From positions 42,347,243 to 42,411,242 of the forward strand of contig NC_063044.1 in NCBI RefSeq assembly GCF_018812025.1: a stretch of 64,000 nt of DNA, read 5' to 3'. Below the pieces are notes generated by a model. That model was not told the origin of the DNA, made no database searches, and saw only the letters and a list, made by a program, of their open reading frames with translations. The position numbers were made by a program, and so were the translations under genes. Within the stretch, counting starts at the first letter, position 1. Each line of letters starts with the position of its first letter. Positions 12,706-26,813 of this stretch are shown one piece after another. Origin of the DNA: Megalobrama amblycephala. Taxonomy: Eukaryota; Chordata; Actinopteri; Cypriniformes; Xenocyprididae.

Positions 12706-15700
12706 ATGCCGTCGGTTTCGAAAACGGCGGCGAGCGCTTCTCCTCAAACCGAGAAACCAACCCACTATACGTAAGTAAAGTAAACACTGAATGGACGAAA
12801 ATGCGTTTCCGCGGAACGTGATGGCTATCCGATAGCCGACTGTCGGATTTACATTTGTAACGCGTGCTGTTTCCTTTCCCTCTGTGCGTTTTAAAATGGT
12901 GCTTTTCCTTTTGTAAATTCCTCCGAATGCACGCGCCTCTCAAATCTCAATGTTGATCAAATCAACAATCTCATCTCCGCTAAACACTGCATTGTTTTCC
13001 GTATTAACGCGCTGCGTGCGATTAAAAACTTAAGAAAGTGCTCTTCGCTTTATTTGCCGAAAGCCTGCCTGTGTGAAAAAGCTTGAAGACATGTACACTG
13101 CACAGGAGCGAGCGAGTCGAGACGCTCGCTAGATGTAGCTAGCAGGCTGGTTTGTTAGCTGCATCCGCCTCCTTCCTCGGCCCGTGTTTCTTACTCTACG
13201 CTCTTTTCCCTGCGTACGCACCGTTGGTTTGAATGGAACGTACGTCGAAGATTGTGCGTAACTCTGAACGCTAATCGCGGAGTACTTGGCGTAAGCTTCT
13301 AATGTTGTAGTGATAAATGGCTCACAGTGGATTTTTAACGCACTCAATTCCCATTTATCTGCTTATAAACACATGAAATTAACATTACATGTTTATAGTT
13401 GCTAAAAAGTAATATAAAATATTTATCTAGGGCTAGTTTTGTGGTAGAAAGGTAAACTACGCAGTGTAACAGACTCCAACAGCTCCAAACTTTGAACGTA
13501 GTTTGACATTACTGATTTGTTTATATCACTCAAGCGAAGTGTATGGCTGATTTATGAAGCTTTATTCCCGTTTTGATCCTAGATATTTGAAGGAGTTCAG
13601 GACCGAGCAGTGCCCACTGTTTTTGCAGCACAAATGCACACAGCACAGACCCTTTACGTGTTTCCACTGGCATTTTCTCAACCAGCGAAGACGGAGACCT
13701 ATCCGGAGAAGAGACGGGACTTTTAATTACAGCCCAGATGTGTACTGTACCAAGTATGATGAAACAACAGGGATATGTCCCGATGGAGACGAGTAAGTAA
13801 CTTTCTTTCTTTCTTTATGTATGCTTGCTGCAGTCGAGAAGTCATTTTGTAATATGATGCACGCGGCAGTCATGTTTATTTTGCATAGACATGCATGTGT
13901 TGCTCGAAACGAACATGTGTTTTTGTTTCGGTATTTGTAATAAAGTGCGTCACTGGTGTTTCTGGATCAGATCTGTGGATTGTAAACGACACTGGGGCTT
14001 TCCTTTAGCCATGGGCATGTTGTAGTGTTTTTGACTCATCGTCTTGATTGTTTTGTGTTGCACACGCCTCCTCCTCCTCCTTCATCTTCAAACACGGACC
14101 GTGTCTCATAAATTCACTATGGTGTTTACTTTATGTTAATGTTTCACTCCACCGTGTATATGGGGTATTGACTTTCTCCCGTGCTGTTTGTGTCGTCTTT
14201 CCTTCGGTGTGTGTGTGTGTTTATCTCGAGTTTCACTTCCACTTGTCACTGATGGCTCTCTCAGTTCCCAGTGTGTTAACAGAAAAGTGTAGCCTCAGTT
14301 TGGAAATGAAGGTCTGCACTCAGGCTGAGGTGTTTCTTGCTGCTTGTGTGTTGAGCTCAGGGAACACAAAGACACGCCCCCTGTTCTCTGGCTTGTGATT
14401 GGCTCGCCGGTGCACGTACTCTGTTTTTGATTGGTCCGTTGCTGTTACAATGAATGTTTACGATTCCCTCTCTTCATAAAAACTCAAGTGTGTTCAAAGC
14501 AGCAAGCTATAGTCTTTGTTCGGAGGACATTTAAACTCCGACTTTCAAACTCACATCAGGTCTGCATTTACTCCAGTTATATATTTTGTTGAAAATGAAA
14601 TGACAACATTGTCCACTAAATAATTTATTGATCCTTTTGTGGGGAATTATGAACTTTACTCTCTCTCTCCCTATGTATATGTATGTGCTGTGCTGTTTGT
14701 TTGTGTTTTAACTTGTTAGTTTCTTATTTACTCGTTGAAATTGTATTTAAACTTTGCTGAGGTAGTGCTACAGTAGAGCTCAAAGGCTGTATAAATGATG
14801 GGATAATTACTGTAGTGTCCACATGTCACTACTGCTACTGATACTTAAAGGGTTAGTTCACCCAAAAATGAAATTTCTGTCATTTATTACTCACCCTCAT
14901 GCCGTTCCACACCCGTAAGACCTTCGTTAATCTTCAGAACACAAATTGAGATATTTTTGTTGAAATCCGATGGCTCAGTGAGGCCTCCTTAGGGAGCAAT
15001 GACATTTCCTTTCTCAAGATCCATAAATGCACTAAAAACATATTTAAATCAGTTCATGTGAGTACAGTTGTTCAATATTAAATTTATAAAGTGACGAGAA
15101 TATTTTTGGTGCGCCAAAAATACAAAATAAAGACTTTTTAACAATATCTAGTGATGGCGATTTCAAAACACTGCTTCTGAGCTTTATGAATCTTTTGTTT
15201 CGAATTAGTGATTTCGGATCTCCTAAAAACAGCTAAACTGCTGAAATCTCCTGACTTTGGCGCTCTGATTCACTGATTCAATTCATAAAGCTCCGAAGCA
15301 GTGTTTTGAAATCACCCCATCACTATATTGTTGTTTTGGCGCACAAAAAATATTCTTGTCGCTTTAAAATATTAATATTGAACCACTATAGTCACATGAA
15401 CTGATTTAAATATGTTTTTAGTGCATTAATGGATCTTGAGAGAGGAAATGTCATTGCTGTGAATGCAGGCCTCACTGACCATCAGATTTCAACAAAAATA
15501 TCTTAATATGTGTTCTGAAGATGAATGAAGGTCTTACGGGTGTGGAACGACATGAGGGAGAGTAATTAATGACAGAAATTTCATTTTTGGGTGAACTAAC
15601 CCTGTAATTGCATTCTGTAATTTTATATTGCAATGGCATGGCAACTTTGTTTTGATTTTGGGAATGCTGTAATATTTCTGATCTTGCTGTGAGATAGTCA

Positions 15701-18700
15701 TTGAATCCTGTGAGACATCTCTGTCAACTTTTTGATGGTATATACTATAGATTCTTTCTGTAATTAAACCTAACATTATTTTACTAATAATTGTACACCC
15801 TTAATCATTCTATCGTAACATGTCTTTATTGGTGTTACACAATATACGGGCACCATATAGGTAGGGCTGGGCAATTTGACAAAAATAAAATCTGTTTTTT
15901 TTTAATATTTTTATTTGTGTTTAACTAGTAAGCTTAAAAGCTTAACTACAATATGATTCAAGTAACATTCTCTTTATTAACCATCTGGTTAAAAAAAAAA
16001 GTTATTTACCAAGTGCAACACACCTAAAGTGATCAACATGGTGTAAATATAAAACAAATGATTTATTTGTTAAATATCTCTACATTAAATATGAAGGCAA
16101 ATGCTGTACAAACTTATCTTAAACAGATCCTATATACTCAGAAATAATTTAAAATAAGAAAAATGCTAAATATTTCTGGCAATAAATATCATCTTTAATA
16201 GGCTATTATTAACAGCAAATGCTTTGTAAAAACAGAAAATAACAGCAGCTTTCAGCCTGTCACCATCATGCAAACATGAAATATCAAACATACAGTAGTT
16301 CTTAATTAGTAGTAGTTCAGTAATTCCATAGCGCTATTTTTTTCTGTTGTTTTTATTGTTTGGCTGTTGCACTCGTGTCTTGCATCTTTTGCAGCGTCTC
16401 ACGCATGAAACAGCATTCTTAAAACGCTACGGTCAAGTTAAAAAAAAGTTAAACTTGCGTTTAATAACTTTGCTTTTTTCCTATTCCACTGCCCGTGTCT
16501 CATTTTTTCAATGCAATAACGCATTTCTGAGTGAACAGTTGCTTAAAAGGGCCGGTCACATATCGCATCTAAAAACACGTGGAAAGCGCGCTCCTACTTT
16601 CCAAAGCGCTTGAGCTCCCGTGGTGGCTCCAGAGGGTTTATAAAGGCCTTCTGAAGCGATGGGTTTTTGTAAGAGAAATATCCATATTTAAAACTTTTTT
16701 TAACTATAATAACTAGCTTCTGGCAGATGGCCGTATGCATTGATTTGCGGCGGAAGAGTGACCTCTGACCCGACATATGACATAAAGACAAACGCGGAAG
16801 CTCAGAGGATAGAACAAAACATCGGTCACAAATTAGAAGTCTAAAATGAGAATTTTTCAAGTGAAATGTTGGAGGATTTCAGTATAAGAGAAGAAGAGCT
16901 TGAGTTTGTTTGTACAGCCCTATTTGTTTAAACCACGAGAGGCGTTTAAGCTTACGATACTTCTACATCCTGCGTCATACATCGTGTCAGTGGGTTACTC
17001 ATGTGGTGCAAGTTGACTTGCGCAGTATGCATACGGTCATCTGCCGGAAACTAGTTATTTTATTTTAGTTTATAAAGTTTTAAATATGGATAAATATGGA
17101 TAAAATCTTGCCCCTCATTCACTCCCATTATAAAGTTTAGAAGAGCCAGGATGCTCTTAAATGTATCTCGGATTGTGTTTGTCTGAAAGAAGAAAGTCAT
17201 ATACACATAGGATGGCTTAAGGGTGAGATATTCATGGGATCATTTTCATTTATGGGTGAACTGTCCCTTTAAATATTAGCCATAATCTAATGTTGAACCT
17301 TAAAAGAAAAAGCAAGGAAGAATATAAAAAAATATGCAGAAATAAGGATCATTTTTTTAAATATTACATATTGAACAATACCATTTACCATAATATTTAT
17401 AATATTAGCAGATAGCCTATATGGTCCCTGTATATTGTGTAACACCAATAAAACATGTTATGATATACAGATTAAGGATGTACAATCATTAGTAAAATAA
17501 TGTTTGGTTTAATTACAGAAAGAATCTTCAAATCTGATTCAAACCACAATTTTTTGTATTTTTTTTTTCTTTACCTACACCTGAACTGAAGGTCACTGGA
17601 TTATTGTTATGATTCTTTGTCTTTTGATGCACTTTTTGCTCTGACTGACTTGCTGAAATGAAGCTCTTATGTAAATGGTTAAATAATTACGAAAATGATT
17701 TTTTTTTTTTCCCCTGTGTATTTGCCGAATCAAAATGTATGTCACATAGTTTCAGTGTAGGCATACATCACACATTCATTCATCCAGTAGCAGCCGTCTT
17801 ATGGTGACTTCATCGCTGTTGCCATAGTTACTGTTGCTACCTGAACAAGATGCAGTTGCTATATTTGAGAAGATTATTGGGTATGTAGCATTTTCAGCAT
17901 AAATCTGCTCTCCTCTGGGCTGCTGTTTGGACTGTCACAGCCCCATTTTCTGTGTGCCTTAAATCCTGTCTTAAAAATTAAATGCATATTTCTTATACAT
18001 ATCTGGTTCTCCTAATCTGATCATTTGCTTTGTGTTGCCATGTTTCAGCAATATCCATTACTTATGTTTCAGTCATTTTTAATGCATTTTAAAACTATAA
18101 AGTGCAGTTATCCGTGAACAGCACCAAGAATACACATATATTTCATCATGTCATGCCATGTAATATAAAGTATATCCACTTTATACCAACATATCTTGCA
18201 AAACAACTTCCAGCCGGGAAGTATTTCGCAAGTGTTTGACTGTTTTAAAGTTGTGAAAGAGCTTGGCAGTGACATTGGTGCTTGTTGCTCTTAATGTCTC
18301 TTTATATGACATGGTACATTTAACATATATTTAAGTGACAAGAAAAACTGTTCAAATATATTTGTTGATGAATTTTAATATAGCTATAATAATTGTTGAT
18401 AATTAAATATAGTTACAGTAATCATTTTAAAACATTGTGCATATGTTCCCATGTGAAAACAAGAAACAACCTTATTAAGACAAGCAGTAATTTAATTACA
18501 TATTTTAACAGCGACAGCAAGTGTACTTCGTTTACTCTAATCAAACTCATTTTGCCTCTGGAAATAGAAGTAGATTTAGTACTATTTATAGTGTAGTTTG
18601 CAGTTGCAGCGCTGGGAATAAAAGGAGTTTCTCGCACATGCTTCCACACATTCTTCCCACTCTGTCATAGCAATGAAAAAGTTTTGTTGTCTGTTTATAT

Positions 18701-21700
18701 CTCACTCTGTCTCACATTGTGGTATGTTAGAAATAGTTGTATGGCAGGTAAATGCAGTTTCAACACAATCGTATAGTCTTTTTAGTAACAACAAAATCCA
18801 GCATCTCTTTATCTTTTATTATCTTTTCACATTACTTATTATTATTGTTTAAAGTATCAGAATGTATTTCTTCATTCAGCATTTATACTGATGAGCCGGT
18901 GCTTTTCTCCTCACAGTTGCCCTTATTTACACCGGACCACCGGTGACACAGAGCGCAAGTACCATTTACGCTACTACAAGACCGGCACCTGCATTCATGA
19001 GACAGATGCCCGTGGACATTGTGTGAAGAACGGCCTCCACTGCGCCTTCGCTCATGGACCACATGACCTTCGGCCACCGGTTTATGATATCAGGTCAGTC
19101 TTTTCCCTCTCTGTGTGTCTTTTGCAAAGGTGCAAAAGTGTCCCTTGACTTGTGTGTAAATGAGGGATTTTTCTACATACAAAGCAATTAATGTCATTTT
19201 AAAGGTGCAGTAGGTGATCTGGGAAATGCTAGCGTTAGTCTGCTAGCATTGAAAGCATACGATCCCACCCTCCCTGCAAATCGCTGTCCAAAGCCACGCC
19301 TCCTCCAAAAAGCATGAGTGCGCACACACAGACGGCGTTAAACTACCTCATGTCTCAAAGCACATAACATTACAATAATAATGAACGTAGATAACTTTAG
19401 AGAGCTTGTACTTGACTGCTGCAGATTAATTTCAGTGTTGATACTGTTGACATGGAAACGCATAATCCCGATTCTGACTGAACAGCTCCGGTTAGAACGT
19501 CACGGGTTGCCATCTCTTAATTACAGTAGTTATGGTGTGAATGCAGCATAAGTTCATTGTTTTGATTCAGTGGAAACTGAGGTCGGTCTGTCTGTATAAA
19601 CTCTGCGTAGCTTGAAAAGCGCTGATGACATATGATGTCTGCTCAAACAGGGTGCGCGAGGGTATGTAAAAACCTGCTGACAGGCAGGTAGAAGACATCG
19701 TATTATTTCATTCAGACCGAATATAAAGAAGAATGTATGCACATTTTATAGTCCTGCACTTTTCACAGACGATATATATTTATTAAAATACATTTAGACC
19801 GTTTAACATAGTGATTGCTATCAGGATATGAGGAAACTTTCAACCTGTATAACAAAAAAATGTTTCTGTAGAGAGAATCACCTATTGCACCTTTTAATTT
19901 TATTAATTTTAATTATATTTTTCACATGCGTAAAAATCGGCATGACGGGCTGAATGTAAATACAGATTCACACTCTAATAGTAGATGGCGCTTACAGCAA
20001 ATCAGAAAATACCCCAGTTACTCTGGTACACAAAAGCAATATGCAACTTTCCGTTTCTAACACCCGCTTATCACAGAGATGAAAGAAAGTCCAGCAGTAT
20101 TTACACGTTTTTAAACAGCCATTCAAGATTTTTGCATTTGTTATGGTTTTTATCAAATAATTACATGACTGTGTGATAAGAACCACAGTAGATGATAACT
20201 GTGCTCTCCTATCTTGTTGTACATTTTTGCTTTACTTTTATTTGGAACGCTAAGAAAGAGTCAATCTCTCATGTATGAGAGGAGCGCGTTCCTGTGTACC
20301 TGTGCCATTAAACTAATGGAATACAGACTTTTTGCCTGCAAGCTCTTTCATTCCATTGATTTAACTAGCGTTATCTGGGCCGAAGCGTTACAATTTTCAC
20401 TGTCGCCTAGCAAGATAGTCTATTCATGAACAAAGTCGTAGTTTCCATCCACCTACTTTTATGTGCATTTTGACATATCGTATAAAAAACGCTGGACGGA
20501 AACGCCAAGATGTGCAAAAATTCTAAAAATTAAGAAAAAAATGTATCCATTAAGAAGCTACGCATAAACTGCGATGGAAACCCATTTACTGCATAAAAAC
20601 AAAAACACATCCTCTAACTGGTCTAACCAGTGAACAATCTCATCGCACAGCATCTCAAATTTCTGAGCCAAAGTCTGTCATCAGAATGATTTGGTTTAAT
20701 TCCCTCACAGAAGCGTCTCATGTGATTGCATTCACAAACACCAGCATCCGAACGCAAGATAGCATCACAGCGTTTATTACGGTTCGTCTGCACGATCTGA
20801 GATGCACGTCATTTATGATGTAAGAAAAAAGAGGCACAGTGGCTTCTCCGATGGCAGCAACTTTCATTTTTATTACAAATATTTTGCTCCAGTTTCCCGT
20901 GAAGTTGCGATTTTGTTCTCTTGAACACATGATGGGATGGAATTGCTGCTTTTATCACCAGTGTTTAATGCGATATTCCAGTTTTGTGCAGAAGTTAAAT
21001 TTGCAACTTTGAATGGAAACATAACTAGTGGATCTGTGACTAAAAGTGTGAATCAGTGCAACAGAAAAGAGATCTTTCACATGCAAATGTTTGTGTCTGT
21101 CTGAACAGGTTCGTTAACAGCCGGCCATTCGAATTCAAATGTTTATCACACCGAATATTCGTCTTGGTGTGAACGGAGAGCCTTTAGAGTAGAAGAAATC
21201 TTTACACTAAAGGACAGCAGTCAGAAAAGGAAGTTCTTTGCCTTGTGGCTCTCAAATTCCTGTTTTTAAAAGGCGATTTCTGCCAGGATACCCAACCCCC
21301 AACTATTGTAAAAGCTGTGAATCCCAAAGTAACAGCAATTTGCGCTTGACATTGTTTTATGACAATTACTTTGATTTGCAAAAGCTGAAGCTGAAGACAT
21401 TTTCAGTTGATTAGCACCTCCATAGGTATTTGCATAAGTATTCAATTCATAAGTGAGCAGCCAGCTAGCACCTATTAGGGTGCTTAATCTAATTTGCAAA
21501 AATGTACCTTATTTGTTGTTTTACTAATGACATCAATTACTCTTGCATTGCCGAGCAGTCTGCACAAGCATAGCCGCAAACGGTTTGATTCTGGCCTGGA
21601 AATGTGGCTTACCAGTCATTAAATAACAAGAAATGTGCTATCTCAGCAGTTGCCTAGCAACATCTATGTGGAAATAGCTGTTGCATCAAAACCAATCTTG

Positions 21701-22268
21701 GGTGATTTTTTTTGGTGGTGCTTCTGAATGGGTGGGCTGACTTGTATAATTATGTTTACAGAGAGATCCAGGCACAGGAAGCTCTGCAGAACGGCCAGTT
21801 GGGATCCGGGGAGGGAATTCCTGACCTGCAGCCGGGTGTGCTGGCCAGCCAGGCCATGATTGAGAAGACCCTAAATGAGGACCCACGTTGGCAAGGTGAC
21901 AAAAACTTCTCGCACCAATGCCAGCCCAGTATAACAGGAATAAAATGAAACTGATATCAGTGGTAATGGTTACAGGTTTCAGTGGCAGTGGGTACAAAAT
22001 GACACTGTATTCAATCAGGTCACTCATATTCAGTTTCTGTTGCCCTTTTTTGCAGACACCAATTTTGTTTTGGCCAACTACAAAACTGAGCAGTGCACCA
22101 AGCCTCCACGTCTATGCAGGCAGGGCTATGCCTGTCCCCACTATCACAACAGCAGAGATAGGAGAAGAAATCCCAGAAAGTTCAAATACAGGTGAGGCAG
22201 AATCACTTCAATTGCAAAGCAAATATTCCCAAACAAAAAAAATGACACACGTGTCACCTATATATATA

Positions 22269-22324
<56 letters not shown>

Positions 22325-25300
22325 GGGTGTAATGATGTAACGATACACAGAAGTCACAGTTCAGTATGTATGCCGGTTTTGGGGTCATGGTTCAGTATGA
22401 TTTTAGTACAATAGGAAAAATGGTCACTTTAGTTTAATACATGTACTGTTACACCACTTATATATAGGCAACCAAATATTTCAGAGAGCCAGAGTCATTG
22501 ACCAAATCAGCTGCTTTGATGACTCGTTTTGACTGTGTCAATGTCTGTTTCATTCACACAATGTGGATAAACTACAACAGGACACACTTTATTGTGACCA
22601 AACATTATGCTAGAGTAGCAATATGTAAAATTTGTTTGGCTGAAATATCAAGAGGAGAACTTTAAAGAAAAAACTAATTTCTGTGCCTCACTATTTTTAA
22701 TTAACATGACACCCAATCCCTGTTGGATTCAACATAAAACTGAATCCCTCTTGGCAGGTCGACGCCCTGCCCGAGTGTAAAGCACGGTGATGAATGGGGC
22801 GAACCCTCCAAGTGTGAGAGTGGGGACAGCTGTCAGTACTGCCACTCTCGCACCGAACAGCAGTTCCACCCAGAGGTGAGACTGCGACACGCACAACGTT
22901 GAACTTGAATGAGTGACTTTGCATTTATTTGATTGACGTTATTTTCTTTATCTCACCAACTTTTATGTCCGTTTCAAGATTTACAAATCTACTAAATGCA
23001 ACGACATGAGGCAAACTGGATACTGCCCAAGGGGACCATTCTGTGCTTTTGCACATGTGGAAAGTAAGCATGATTATAAGGATGACTGATTTCACTGTGC
23101 TTGTGTGTTGTAGTTATTAAATACCTGATATGCAGTGATTTCATGTAGTTCAGGTATGGCTGCAAGATTCATCGAAATAAAATCGAAATGGCTTAGTGCG
23201 ATTATCAAATCGCAAAGACTGTAACTTAATTAAACAATTAGGTAATAGTGTCCTTTTTACATGTACTTACTATAGTAATAACATATTACTATACGTTTTA
23301 TTATAGTAATACAATTATGCATAATGACATGCAACTAACAGTAAACCAAAACCTAATCCTATCCTCTAACCCTATAGTAAGTACATGTTGTTAGTTAATG
23401 TTACTCAGTACTTAAATGTATAATTTACATGCAAGCAGCTCATGATCCAGTGTTTTCTTTGTCTCAGACGGCTTGGTTAGCATGCAGTTTGGAAAGCAAA
23501 ATGTGTTAACCAAACTTGTTATGATAAGCACTGATAAACACACTGTTGTGGTTTTGTGCAAAAATGAAACCTTGGTGGTTTACTGTTTGAAAATTTAAGA
23601 AATTAAGACAGCCATAAATATTAGTATTTAAATTTTGCAGTAATGTAAAATCAAATTTATTATTATTATATTTTTCTTAAAAACTGTTCTTGTATTTTTA
23701 CAGGAAAATGGTCATATTTTTATTTTATTATTTTTATTTAGTAGTAATTATTTTATTATTTTATAATGATATTGATATGTAATCTAAAATTTTTGGCCAA
23801 ATTGTGCTGCCATACAAAAACCTGGACTTTTTTTTTTTTAATTGCAATTTTACCAGAACTTTTTTCCCTTTTTTTTCAAAATTGTGCAGCCCTAAGTTCA
23901 CGACTCTAAAGAATATTTGTGTGTGTGTCTGAAGGAATTCCTTCCACAGAGGAGACCATGAACACGTTGCTCTCAGCAATGCAGTCGGGCTCTCAGTCCA
24001 AGCTGGGCTCCCAGCAATATCCAGAGTGTCCAATCAACGAGTGGAGCGCCAACACGAATTCCATCACCAGCAGCGCGAGTAACAACGGCCAGACAGGAAA
24101 CGTATGTTTGCGTTCACCTTCTCACACCTGTCTTGCATCTGTCTTACATCTGTGGTAGAGAAAGATCCTTTAGGAAGCAGTTTTCTTTCATTTCAGCAGT
24201 GTTTCATTTTGTTTTCTTTGCATTCATTTCTACTTATTGCAGTCTGTGTTGGAAAGCGAGAATATCTCAAATTCAAATCAGGGCTTTCTTCTCAAATGCT
24301 TCTTACACCAAAAATTAGACTTGATTGAGCTATTTTTCTATTATTGTGAGCTAAATCCTCTCACATCTACATCCACCCAATCAACAACGAAAAATCACCT
24401 ATTTGGCTGGCTCCAAACCCACATTTTTTTTTTTAAGCTCATTTGTGCTTTTCTCCTTCAGGTATCATGCTCTAATAGTCCGACTGTAACACCAAAGCTC
24501 AGGGAGCAACAGTTCTTTGTCCCCAATTGGACCCATCGGCAGGCCAAAATGCTTTACTAATGGTAGCTTATGTTCAGAGTCCACCACGTCCAGTGTTTCC
24601 TCTCCGACGTCTAACTATCCCAAAGCTCCGGGTTTTGAACGGGAGGATCAGGTACACATGACCGTTTTCTCTAGCCCTTTCTAAAGGGATCTCCTGCAGG
24701 ACTGCAGGCATGACACATACTGCAAGCTTCACTTTGATTTATTTGCCCTTTGGTCATTTTCATTTCACCACTTTTCTGTTGTGTTTTTCATTGATTTGTT
24801 GTCAAATGAAAATCACTTGTCTTTAGTTGTCATTATTCAGTTGTTGTTGTTCTCGAAAATTTCATTCCAGTCTTTGAGATTGAGGGTGTGGTATCATTGT
24901 GTGCACAGGTATTAATACTTTGACTTTTGAAACGCCACGTGAACTTGTTTATTCTGTCCATTTATCGTTCATGTTCTGAGGTGTAAACTATAAATTTCAA
25001 TGTTGTAGTAACGTGTGAACGACACCCAGAGGCCACACAAACGTTGTGGTCATCATAAAATATCAAAACAAAGCATGCTGTCATGGTATACTGTAACACA
25101 CATCTTTAAACCACAGAAGGGCGTACTTTTTTTTTTTTTGGTCGTCTTTTCCTGAGCAGGTAGCAATTGCCTACGTAATAACACCCCTGGTTGCCTTAAC
25201 AACATCAGGTCACATGAAAGGATGTGTTATCTGATTTCAGGCAAAGAACCAGAAGAGCCAGTCTGGGGAAAATAATCAAAAGTTAATGGACCAAGACAAA

Positions 25301-26769
25301 CAGGTAAAGCAACCTAGTCCTCATATTCACTCATTTTACAACCTTACATGCAAGGATTGCAAGCAAAGACATGAAGTGGTTAGAGCAGTGGAGCAGGTTA
25401 TCATGTTTTCATCCTCATTTCCAAGAAACGATATAACATTACATATCATCTGAACATAATGGCATAAAAAGTATTGTATTTGCAGATTTTTTTTTTTTTT
25501 AATGTAACTAGCTGGGTTTCCATCCAAATCCATCTGATTAGTAGGGCTGGGACAATACGTCAGTTCTCGATTCGCAATTCGCGATATAATGATTCTGGAT
25601 CGATTCTGATATTTTCTCTCTCTAATCGATTCTGAGCTTAGTTTTTAACAACAGATGGCGCTCTAAGCTAGTTTTTAACCGCACACCCAAATGCTCATGA
25701 AGAAGAGTGCTGGAGAGCACTCGTGTGTTTGGCGGAGTCATGTAAGTGGTTAAATATACTTGAACCTCGGCTCAGAATGCTGTTATGATGCAAGATTAAT
25801 GCTTCAACCTTTTCGAACTTTATGAATTATTTTAGGTTTAAGTGGTGTGTGTAAAGGAAATGGACGCAAGCAGAGTATGGGTGTTTCTAAAGCACGCAGT
25901 GCCATCTGCTGTTTAAAAACTAAGCTTAGAATCGATTCGAGAGAGAATCGCGATACACTGGAAAATATCAGAATCGCTCCAGATTCTTTGTATCACGAAT
26001 CAATGTATTGTCCCAGCCCTACCGATTAGGCACATGGGTTTAATGTTTGCTACGTCAGAATTTATTTGGCAAATGCGTTTCCATCTCCCATTATTCGCAT
26101 TAACTCAACTTTTTTGAGAATTAATTATTATTATTATTATTTATTTTTAAATTTGCCGTTTTCTTCACTTGTTTCTAATGTGCTTCTTTAAAATGCGCAT
26201 AAAAACAGGGTGATGGTGTCGGCGCCGATAGCCTAGTGGTTAGCGTGCCGACATATGGCACAAATGCGTTCATGGCGACCCGAGTTCGATTCCCGTCTCG
26301 AGGTCCTTTGCCGATCCCACCCAGTGCTTTCCTGTCTGCTCTCTACTTTCCTCTCCGAATAAAGGCACAAAAAGCCCTTAAATATAACTTTAAAAAAAAA
26401 ACAAAAAAACAGGGTGATGGAAACAGCTGATGTTTAAAACTGTTGTTATTGCTAACTAAAACTTTCGTTAATTGAAATAAAGCTAAAAATAAACTATAAA
26501 TATATGAAACTCCTAAAAATTTGAATGAAATGTTGCCTTGGCAGTAAACTTAAATAAACAAGTATAAGTTATAAAACTACTAAAACTAAAACTTATAAAT
26601 AAATGGAAGCTAAATTGACTAATATTATATATTTCTAAAACCTAAAAATAATAATAGTAATAATAATACTAATAGTATAAAAATACTATAACAGTGGATT
26701 AAAATGTAAGGTTACACATTATTTTACGGTGTTACTGTAAAATAAAGTGCTACCAAATGTTACACCTGA

Positions 26770-26813
<44 letters not shown>

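Larger units (their letters stand above)
25509..26436. repeat. Outer GTTTCCATC inverted-repeat element hosting two insertions (unkl intron 10)
   Basis: Left AGCTGGGTTTCCATCC and right GGTGATGGAAACAGCT are inverted. Inside it lie a hAT-type element (25542-26021) and a SINE (26217-26404), which therefore inserted later. Confidence 0.5.

Noticed and set aside
12459..12821. 120-residue plus-strand ORF overlapping unkl exon 1
   Set aside because: It is in a different frame from unkl exon 1, whose MPSVSKTAAS start and GTAAGT donor at 12771 explain the region.
24462..24560. Reading unkl exon 9 as a genuine early stop that yields a truncated isoform
   Set aside because: All downstream exons (10-16) keep conserved UNKL sequence including an intact RING, which would not persist if the gene normally ended here; an error or rare allele is simpler.
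26217..26300. A tRNA gene, because of clear A and B boxes
   Set aside because: The acceptor stem does not pair, a long non-tRNA body and A-rich tail follow, and the unit is flanked by a 16-bp target duplication: a SINE.
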